Assembly (NCBI GenBank): GCA_002728935.1
Contig: PBWF01000095.1
Span: forward strand, 1-17,185
From: Gammaproteobacteria bacterium
Lineage (GTDB): Bacteria > Pseudomonadota > Gammaproteobacteria > Pseudomonadales > Azotimanducaceae_A
DNA length: 17,185 nt
Direction of reading: 5' to 3'
Positions within the stretch are counted from its first letter, which is position 1. Every line of letters begins with the position of its first letter. Shown here piece after piece: positions 1-5,795 of this stretch. The notes below the pieces were generated by a model. It made no database searches. It saw only the letters and a list, made by a program, of their open reading frames with translations, and had not been told where the DNA came from. The position numbers and the translations under genes were made by a program.

Positions 1-1203
1 GCGGTTGAAGGTCGGAAGGTAGGTGTCGTGAAAACAGGGGCGTTTACAGAATTGGCGATAGTAGGGTTTGAGCGCTTCGGCAGTGCTTTGATCCTCGACG
101 ATTGCATCGACTCGAGCTCTGATTTGCTCCATCTTCTCGAAATCAGCGAGCTCCATGAGCCTCCCGACTTCTTCCCCTGAAAGGTTCTTCCCGCGGTAGT
201 TGGCCATCGAGATCAGGTTACGGATGATTTCAGTCCAGCCATCCATGACCAGGTCCTCCTCAATGACTCTGCCTGAGGTAAGGGCATTGAAATTCTCCAT
301 GCGATCGCGCTGCCAACCCAGAGGGAGTGATGCGGCCCAGTCGGGGTCGGTCGCCCGGTTATCACGCACGTCAATAGAGGAAGGGGTCCGCTGAAAGACG
401 TAGAGTGCTTTCGCCGCCTCGCCAACATGTGGGATGCATTGAACGGCAGTTGCCCCGGTGCCGATGACGGCGACGCGTTTGTCTGCCAGACCGGTTAAGC
501 CGCCTTCTGATGAGCCGCCGGTGTAGTCGTAGTCCCAGCGGCTGGTATGGAAGGTGTGGCCTTTGAAATCAAGAATGCCCGGAATTGCTGGAAGTTTTGG
601 GCGATTCAGTGGACCGTTGGACATGATCAAGAACTGACACGTCATGTTATCGCCTTGATCGGTTTTGACCCGCCAGCGATTGTGATCGTCCTCCCAAGAT
701 ACCGCAGTCACTTGGGTGCCGAGGCAGGCGTTGGCGTAGAGATCAAAGTGCTCTGCGATGTTTTTGCTGTGCGCGAGGATTTCGGGGGCAAACGCATACT
801 TATTCTTCGGGACGTAGCCGAGTTCTTCGCAAAGCGGCAAGTAGATGTAGGCTTCTGTATCGCAGGCGGCGCCCGGGTAACGGTTCCAGTACCAGGTCCC
901 ACCAAAGTCGCTGCCTTTTTCGATCAGGCGGAGGTCGTTAAAACCCGCTTCCTTTAGGCGAGCGCCCGTGAGGAGCCCGCCGAACCCGCCCCCAATGACT
1001 ATGATCTCAGTGTGATCGGTATAGGCGGCTCGCTTGGTGGCCGTTTCGATATACGGGTCATCGTTGTAATCGCTGTAATCGCCGGTGATCTCGATGTACT
1101 GCTCATTCCCGTCTGCCCTCAGGCGTTTATCTCGCTCTTCGCGATATTTTTGGCGCAGTGCGTCCGGGTCAAAGGAAAGATCGGTAGCTTCCTGGGATTC
1201 CAT
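1..1203 (-). CDS. Baeyer-Villiger-type flavin-containing monooxygenase, 3' end cut by the window edge
   Basis: The reading frame runs from an ATG at 1203 to base 1 without a stop, giving 401 codons of a protein whose relatives are usually 500-650 residues. It is predicted to use FAD, NADPH and O2 to insert oxygen next to a ketone, giving an ester or lactone. Visible motifs: FAD-binding GGGFGG at residues 71-76; GGTWYWNRYPG from 101, typical of BVMOs; the BVMO fingerprint FxGxxxHxxxW(P/D) as FKGHTFHTSRWD at 213-224; and the NADPH Rossmann GTGATA at 248-253. An extension of about 65 residues precedes the FAD domain, with a basic DALRQKYREERDKRLRADG stretch, as in one BVMO subgroup. The visible part ends at HDTYLPTFNR, also a family-like segment. 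The Shine-Dalgarno site is weak. It lies 222 bp downstream of the PhzF-like gene on the same strand. The substrate (cyclic, linear or steroid ketone) cannot be determined. Confidence 0.9.
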   Translation of the reverse strand, partial: MESQEATDLSFDPDALRQKYREERDKRLRADGNEQYIEITGDYSDYNDDPYIETATKRAAYTDHTEIIVIGGGFGGLLTGARLKEAGFNDLRLIEKGSDFGGTWYWNRYPGAACDTEAYIYLPLCEELGYVPKNKYAFAPEILAHSKNIAEHFDLYANACLGTQVTAVSWEDDHNRWRVKTDQGDNMTCQFLIMSNGPLNRPKLPAIPGILDFKGHTFHTSRWDYDYTGGSSEGGLTGLADKRVAVIGTGATAVQCIPHVGEAAKALYVFQRTPSSIDVRDNRATDPDWAASLPLGWQRDRMENFNALTSGRVIEEDLVMDGWTEIIRNLISMANYRGKNLSGEEVGRLMELADFEKMEQIRARVDAIVEDQSTAEALKPYYRQFCKRPCFHDTYLPTFNR

Positions 1204-1415
1204 TGGCGTAGCTCGTGTTGAATGCGACTCGGTTGAGTAGAGCATAAAACCAAAGGAGCGTTAAGCCAGTGGGGCGCTCGGCTGGCGTGTCCGGGTGCTG
1301 TGCGCAGTTGGTATTCACTACTGAGAGATTCGAAACAGGGCATGGATAAGCGAACAGCCCGATGAAGGAGCAGATAGCCTGTATCAGGCGATGGCTCGGA
1401 GCGTTATGGGGTTCG

Positions 1416-1448
1416 AAAAAAAGGGTCAAGGAATATAGAGAGTTCCTT
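1416..1448 (-). terminator. Weak candidate terminator at the end of the PhzF-like gene
   Basis: On the minus strand a perfect 6-bp inverted repeat, AAGGAA/TTCCTT with a 9-nt loop (1428-1448), overlaps the last codons of the gene. Five nt later there is a run of seven T (complement of 1416-1422). The stem is short and AT-rich and is separated from the T run, so termination may be weak or absent. Confidence 0.25.
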
Positions 1449-2223
1449 CAGCTATCAACGTCGCTGCTCCGAGCAAAGCAACTCTGTCGTCTTTCACGGT
1501 AACCCTTAGCTCTCCGCCCCTTGATGAGCACTGTCTTGCGTGAAGCGTCTGCTTACAGAGCTGGTCAGCCCAATAGGGCCCAAGGCAGCAATGGGCAGAG
1601 CCCGTCACGGGGTCCTCGTTGATGCCATGAGCGGGGGCAAAGAAGCGCGAAACAAAATCGAGATCTGGCTGGTTTGCCGCTGCGGTCACGATGATGCCCC
1701 TAGTATCGATTGACGCGAGGGCGGTGTAATCGGGTGCTAGTGTGGTGACGTCTTCCTCGCGCGGTAAGACAACCATCAAGTCAAATATGGAGCGCGCGTA
1801 ATGGCTGTAGTTTTTGATTCCAAGTCCCGCTATGAGGGCAGGGTCGACAGGCGCCTCAGTAGGCGGTGTTGCGGGGAAGTTTAATTCCAGAAAGTCACCT
1901 TCTGGTGCACAGGTGAGCTCGCCGCTCAGCGTTTGAAACCGGTAGTTCGGAAGCGCTGCACCAAATGTTCGTTGTAAAGCGTAGGCGGTGGCTAGCGTGG
2001 CATGCCCGCAGAGCGCGACTTCGTCTTTCGGTGTAAACCATCGCAGCTCAAACCCATCATCGATGGCCCGCACGAAGGCGGTTTCAGACAAGTTGAACTC
2101 GCTGGCTATGGCTTGGAGTGTTTCTCGCGGGAGAGGTTCCGTGAGCAAGCAAACGGCTGCGGGGTTGCCGGCAAATGGCTCGGACGTGAATGCGTCAACC
2201 AGAACGTAGGGGATGGTGGCCAA
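1426..2223 (-). CDS. PhzF-family isomerase/epimerase (phenazine biosynthesis-like)
   Basis: This 265-residue protein has the full length and landmarks of the PhzF/DapF-fold family: VDAFT near the N-terminus, GNPAAVC at 19-25, NLSETAF at 44-50 with the probable catalytic Glu47, CGHATLA at 72-78, and EDPVTGSAH at 203-211. PhzF proteins isomerise small metabolites by acid/base proton shuttling; most members outside phenazine clusters have no known substrate, and no other phz gene is present here. The start is a TTG (complement of 2221-2223) preceded by GGAG (complement of 2231-2234) at 7-nt spacing. No ATG is available near the N-terminus, and the family's N-terminal strand needs this start. A 14-bp palindrome lies 44-57 bp upstream. 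It may be cotranscribed with the downstream monooxygenase, but the 222-bp gap makes this uncertain. Confidence 0.9.
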   Translation of the reverse strand: MATIPYVLVDAFTSEPFAGNPAAVCLLTEPLPRETLQAIASEFNLSETAFVRAIDDGFELRWFTPKDEVALCGHATLATAYALQRTFGAALPNYRFQTLSGELTCAPEGDFLELNFPATPPTEAPVDPALIAGLGIKNYSHYARSIFDLMVVLPREEDVTTLAPDYTALASIDTRGIIVTAAANQPDLDFVSRFFAPAHGINEDPVTGSAHCCLGPYWADQLCKQTLHARQCSSRGGELRVTVKDDRVALLGAATLIAEGTLYIP

Positions 2224-2266
2224 ACGAGTGCTCCAAGCCTGTCAGCCTAAACGCTATCACGAATGG

Positions 2267-2280
2267 GCAACGCGCGTTGC
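2267..2280. promoter_or_regulatory. 14-bp perfect palindrome upstream of the PhzF-like gene
   Basis: GCAACGCGCGTTGC is its own reverse complement over all 14 bases. It sits 44 bp upstream of the TTG start of the minus-strand gene, a normal distance for an operator. The regulator is unknown and none is encoded in the window. Confidence 0.35.
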
Positions 2281-2362
2281 GATAATGAGCCTCCGAGGAG
2301 GTCGCATCTAAGCCAGGCTGCTCGTGGGAAATCGTTGGGAGTTAGCGGCTTGGCTGGAGTCC

Positions 2363-2468
2363 CTCTGAGCAATGCCGGTCGATCTGTCCTCAGAGTGGAA
2401 CGAGAGATCGCATCGACCCCTGGCTATAAGACGTTAGTCTTGTTCCATAGACCAGGTTTTGCTGGTCT
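2363..2468. other. Cluster of inverted repeats; possible structured RNA or leader
   Basis: Three perfect 7-bp inverted repeats fall within 106 bp. CTCTGAG (2363-2369) pairs with CTCAGAG (2389-2395). GGTCGAT (2377-2383) pairs with ATCGACC (2412-2418). AGACCAG (2449-2455) pairs with CTGGTCT (2462-2468) across a 6-nt loop. The first two are interleaved in an H-type pseudoknot order. A 5-bp AAGAC/GTCTT hairpin (2428-2441) sits between, and CGATCT (2380-2385)/AGATCG (2405-2410) offers an alternative pairing. The coding strand, if transcribed, is unknown. It does not match a riboswitch I recognise. Confidence 0.3.
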
Positions 2469-2672
2469 CGCGAGCGAGCTCCCATTCTGACAGGGTCTCG
2501 ATTCGTCGCATGTTGGGTGCAGGCCTTTTGATCTCTGGCGCGTCGCTGGTAGCCGCTTTAATTTGCGCGGGGGCTTGTGGTGTCACGGTGCTGTCCTAGC
2601 TCGTTAATTGGTAGTCTGGAAACGTTAGCCGGGATCTTCCCGATAAAAAAAAGAATTAATTACATCTAATAT

Positions 2673-2687
2673 ATTCTTAATAAGAAT
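2673..2687. promoter_or_regulatory. 15-bp palindrome in the CoA-transferase promoter region
   Basis: ATTCTTAATAAGAAT is a perfect 7+1+7 palindrome within the AT-rich block upstream of the CoA-transferase. It overlaps the next palindrome by three bases. Its size and position suit a repressor or activator site, but no regulator can be assigned. Confidence 0.4.
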
Positions 2688-2700
2688 GAATCCATTCATT
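2685..2700. promoter_or_regulatory. 16-bp palindrome, TetR-like operator candidate
   Basis: AATGAATCCATTCATT has perfect 7-bp arms around a 2-bp centre. It ends 52 bp before the first possible start of the CoA-transferase. AT-rich arms of this length are common in operators of TetR-family regulators, which often control CoA-dependent catabolic operons; that link is inference. Confidence 0.45.
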
Positions 2701-2752
2701 TATGGCTATCGTGCCCTCTGACGAGATCATGTGAAATACTGAAAGCAGACGA

Positions 2753-3874
2753 GTGATGCTTGACTCTGAGAGGCGGCTCGGGCGGAATCCAACCATGCAA
2801 TCAAAGAACGAACCATCGCCAGGGCCGCTTAACGGCGCGCGGATCATTGATCTTTCTGCTGTGGTCTCTGGACCAATGGCTGCCGTTGTGCTCGCCGACC
2901 AAGGCGCGGAGGTGATTAAGGTTGAACCACCAGGCTGGGGCGATGGCGTCCGTTACCTGGGTGCCAGTCGAGGAGGTGTGAGCGCGATATTCTCGCTGAT
3001 CAATCGAAACAAGAAGTCGCTTGCCGTGAACCTGAAGCATCCCGATGGGCGAGCGATATTGATGCGCTTACTCGCCACAGCCGATGGGGTGATGCACAAC
3101 TACCGACCAGGGAAGATGGAAAGGCTTGGGCTAGGGTATGCGTCGCTCCGTGAGCATTTCCCAGATCTCATCTACCTCGCCATCAGTGGAATGGGTGATG
3201 TTGGACCTTATGCGGGCCAGAAGGTCTACGACTATGTGATCCAGGGACTATCGGGCATTCTCGATGCGCAGGGCACACATAACCGGTTTGAAATGGTTCG
3301 AACGATCATCTATGACAAAGTGACGGCATTGACCGCCGCGCAAGCGATGACTGCGGGGCTCTATAACAAAGCGGTGGGGAGGGGAGGCACAGAAATCAAA
3401 GTGTCGATGCTGGATTCAAGTATTTACTTTAACTGGCCCGATCTCATGTGGAATGAGTCGTTTATCGGCGATGGCGTGCAGTACTCAGGGGATCTCGCTG
3501 ATCAATACGGAGTCAGTGGAACCGCGGATGGGGCCATTGTGTCGCACCGCCTGAATGATTCTGTTAAGGACTACGATACGGAGACGCTGCTGACCTTATT
3601 TGCGGAACACGAAATTCCTGCAGCAAGGGTTAACTCTCGCGCGGATATCAGAGACGACCCGCAAATCATTGCCCAAAAGACCCTAAGGCAAGTAGAGCAC
3701 CCGCTCGCCGGTACGCTGCTCCAGCCCAGGCCACCAGCTCGATTCGGCAGTGATGAGTTTTTTCCGGAAGACACCTCGCCCTCGCTCGGTGACCATACGG
3801 ACAAGGTGCTGACTGAACTCGGCTACGATCAGAGCGCGATTGGGTCTTTGCGTGCAAGTGGAGCTATTGGATGA
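2753..3874 (+). CDS. CaiB/BaiF (class III) CoA-transferase
   Basis: The 373-residue protein belongs to the family III CoA-transferases, which move CoA from an acyl-CoA donor to a carboxylate through aspartyl intermediates. Visible family features are PLNGARIIDLSAVVSGPMA near residues 25-43, the ADQGAEVIKVEPPG strand-loop (48-61), RNKKSLAVNLKHPDGR (85-100), NYRPGKMERLGLGY (116-129), and GPYAGQKVYDYVIQGLSG (151-168), where Asp160 is in the position of the catalytic aspartate. The start is uncertain: GTG 2753, ATG 2756 or ATG 2795 (first residue Met15). The last is preceded by a GGCGGA-like site and gives a more typical N-terminus. The stop overlaps the start of the transporter gene by 4 bp, so the two are probably translationally coupled. 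The acid substrate is unknown. Confidence 0.9.
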   Translation: MMLDSERRLGRNPTMQSKNEPSPGPLNGARIIDLSAVVSGPMAAVVLADQGAEVIKVEPPGWGDGVRYLGASRGGVSAIFSLINRNKKSLAVNLKHPDGRAILMRLLATADGVMHNYRPGKMERLGLGYASLREHFPDLIYLAISGMGDVGPYAGQKVYDYVIQGLSGILDAQGTHNRFEMVRTIIYDKVTALTAAQAMTAGLYNKAVGRGGTEIKVSMLDSSIYFNWPDLMWNESFIGDGVQYSGDLADQYGVSGTADGAIVSHRLNDSVKDYDTETLLTLFAEHEIPAARVNSRADIRDDPQIIAQKTLRQVEHPLAGTLLQPRPPARFGSDEFFPEDTSPSLGDHTDKVLTELGYDQSAIGSLRASGAIG

Positions 3875-5313
3875 GCGAGCGAATGGAAGACGTATCAAGG
3901 GCAGATCTCTCGCTCACGGGAGTGCGACCGGCATCGCCAATCGGCTACTACAGTTGGGCTTTTGGCCAGCTCGGCCGTGATCCTTTCTACATATTAGTAG
4001 TCATCTATATTTTCTTTCCCTATTTCTCGAGTGTCGTGGTGGGTGATCCTGTTCGCGGCCAGTCTTTGATTGGCTATTTAAACGCGACTTCGGGGGCTAT
4101 TCTGGCGGCTACTATTCCGTTCCTCGGGGCGGTGGCGGACAAGCAAGGGCGGCGTAAACCCTGGATTGCAGGCACGGTGATAATCGTGTCGATCGGTGCT
4201 TGCTGTCTTTGGTGGGTGACTCCCGCTGCCACCAACGCGCTGATTTATCAAACCTTCGCGCTGATGTTGGTGATCAACGTGGCGTTTGCTTATTCAGAGG
4301 TGTTCCATAACGCCATGTTGCCCTCGATCACGCCTGCCAATAAGGCCGGAGTGGTGTCGGGCCTCGCTTTCTCGCTGGGTAATCTCGGCGGCGTATCGCT
4401 GATGCTATTTGTGTTGATTGCTTTCGCACTGCCCGGGGTGATGCCTTGGGCGTGGTTACCAGAGGCGCCGCTTTTTGGGATCGATCAATCCGTCCACGAA
4501 CATGATCGCGTTACGGGGCCGATTTCAGGGATCTGGATGCTGATCTTTACGCTTCCGGTTCTACTGCTGACGCCGGACGCGCCGTCAACGGGTTGGCGAT
4601 TCGCGGCCGCCGCGAAAGCTGGGATTCAAGATGTGCTCGAGACCGTCAAGCAGGTCCGACATTATAAGAATGTCGCGATCTACCTGCTGGCTCGCATGCT
4701 TTATAATGATGGGATGGTGGGTGTTATGGTTTTTGGCGGCGTTTATGCCGCTGGGAATTTCGAGTGGGACACCATATCGCTGCTTATTTTTGGTCTTTGC
4801 ACCAGCGTGTCCGCTATGTTTGGCGCTTATCTAGGCGGGATCATGGATGACCGGCTGGGGTCCCTCCTAACGCTTAAAGTCTGCGTGCCGATGACTGCAA
4901 TGATCTTGCTAGGGCTCGTATCGATTCAGCCCGATCGTGTCTTGTTTGTGGTGATGGTCTCGACCGACCCTATCTGGGATTTCCCTTACTTTTCGACACT
5001 GGCCGAACTCATTTACTTTGCGACGAATCAAGTCTTCGCGCTCTTTTTCGTGACGGCTCTTTCGGCATCAAGGACGTTAATGGCTCGCATCTCCCCGCCA
5101 GATCGCGCGACCCAATTCTTTGGATTGTATGGCCTCTCTGGTTCAATCACCGCCTTCCTGGCGCCGCTTCTTGTGGCAACAACCACTCAGTGGTCGGCAT
5201 CACAGCGATGGGGGTTTGCTTCTCTTTTTGTCTTGATCCTGTTTGGCGGACTCATGCTGTTTTGGGTTGAGGAAAAGCAGGCCAGTGCGCCAGAACCCCC
5301 GCCGCCTATGTAA
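3871..5313 (+). CDS. MFS transporter, UMF1/Atg22-like family
   Basis: This 480-residue inner-membrane protein has about 12 hydrophobic segments and the overall pattern of UMF1-type MFS proteins. These include a cytoplasmic motif-A loop, GAVADKQGRRKPW, after helix 2; a YSEVFHNAMLPSITP helix; and an SGLAFSLGNLGGVSLML helix, resembling the 'NSFLP ... SG.G.alGYlGG' pattern of the group. A periplasmic insertion follows about residue 190. The ATG overlaps the CoA-transferase stop (ATGA), with GGAG 7 nt upstream. Translational coupling suggests it imports the acid activated by that enzyme, or exports a product. Substrates of bacterial UMF1 members are largely unknown. No convincing terminator follows, though a run of seven T lies at 5402-5408 without a stable stem. 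Confidence 0.85.
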   Translation: MSERMEDVSRADLSLTGVRPASPIGYYSWAFGQLGRDPFYILVVIYIFFPYFSSVVVGDPVRGQSLIGYLNATSGAILAATIPFLGAVADKQGRRKPWIAGTVIIVSIGACCLWWVTPAATNALIYQTFALMLVINVAFAYSEVFHNAMLPSITPANKAGVVSGLAFSLGNLGGVSLMLFVLIAFALPGVMPWAWLPEAPLFGIDQSVHEHDRVTGPISGIWMLIFTLPVLLLTPDAPSTGWRFAAAAKAGIQDVLETVKQVRHYKNVAIYLLARMLYNDGMVGVMVFGGVYAAGNFEWDTISLLIFGLCTSVSAMFGAYLGGIMDDRLGSLLTLKVCVPMTAMILLGLVSIQPDRVLFVVMVSTDPIWDFPYFSTLAELIYFATNQVFALFFVTALSASRTLMARISPPDRATQFFGLYGLSGSITAFLAPLLVATTTQWSASQRWGFASLFVLILFGGLMLFWVEEKQASAPEPPPPM

Positions 5314-5795
5314 GGGGATTGATGTAAGAGTCGTCTAGGTTCGTGAAGGTAATGCTCGCGCTGCGTCAGATACTCACTTGCACGTCGCTCCCCAAACGCT
5401 GTTTTTTTAATGCCGCGAAACTAAGGATGCGCAAATAAAGAGCGCATTTGAATCGCGCCTGGAAAGATTGAGCGGATCATCAGGTAGACGAGCATTCAGT
5501 CTCGTATCTCGCTAAACTTGGCCGCCTTTATTCTCGTAGCAATATCGAGACCAAATAAAGCTGCGTTGCCAATGAGGTGGCTGATGGCGGTGGGCGCAAC
5601 AGTACCGCGCGCAGCACTGAGCTCAGGGTAATGGGAGGCTGGGTTTGCCCAACCACTCGCTTCTCGACAGAGGCCCGGAACAGGCTGTGCTTAAGATTAG
5701 CAGGGCCCGATTTCCTGGTTGACGATTATTAAGATTGCGTTGAGCAAACCGCGTAGCTTGAGTGGTGCGATTAAAGTTGAAATAAGGAAAACATC
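5314..5795. other. Intergenic region upstream of the metalloprotease-exporter operon
   Basis: This 482-bp stretch has no credible gene. It includes a run of T (5402-5408), a hairpin ATGCGC/GCGCAT with a 9-nt loop (5427-5447), a 10-bp palindrome CTGAGCTCAG (5617-5626), and two copies of TTAAGATT (5691-5698 and 5730-5737). TTGACG at 5719-5724 could be a -35 element, but no good -10 lies 16-18 bp downstream. The length suggests a long leader or a regulated promoter for the protease gene. Confidence 0.5.

Larger units (their letters stand above)
2224..2752. other. Divergent intergenic region between PhzF-like gene and CoA-transferase operon
   Basis: This 529-bp stretch has no convincing gene. 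An open frame at 2263-2490 has no family-like features. It must hold the promoters of the minus-strand PhzF gene and the plus-strand CoA-transferase gene. It contains a 14-bp palindrome (2267-2280), a small CCTCC/GGAGG palindrome (2290-2301), a cluster of inverted repeats (2363-2468), and an AT-rich segment (about 2645-2705) with two overlapping palindromes. No known riboswitch consensus was recognised. Confidence 0.6.

Noticed and set aside
547..957. 136-codon plus-strand open frame
   Set aside because: It lies fully antisense to the flavin monooxygenase, whose motifs are unmistakable.
1377..1389. GCCTG/CAGGC mini-hairpin downstream of the PhzF-like gene
   Set aside because: Only 5 bp with a 3-nt loop and no T run on either strand; likely chance.
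2297..2301. Strong Shine-Dalgarno-like GGAGG in the divergent gap
   Set aside because: No ATG, GTG or TTG lies at a suitable distance downstream; it is part of a small palindrome.
2263..2490. 75-codon plus-strand open frame in the divergent intergenic region
   Set aside because: No Shine-Dalgarno site at a useful distance, no recognisable domain, and the sequence is better described by its inverted repeats.
5402..5408. Run of seven T as a terminator for the UMF1 transporter gene
   Set aside because: No stable stem is found immediately upstream on the plus strand.
5590..5680. Possible decayed PEP-CTERM-like tail (VPRAA...)
   Set aside because: The similarity is only a few residues, a stop codon interrupts it, and no hydrophobic helix followed by a basic cluster is present.
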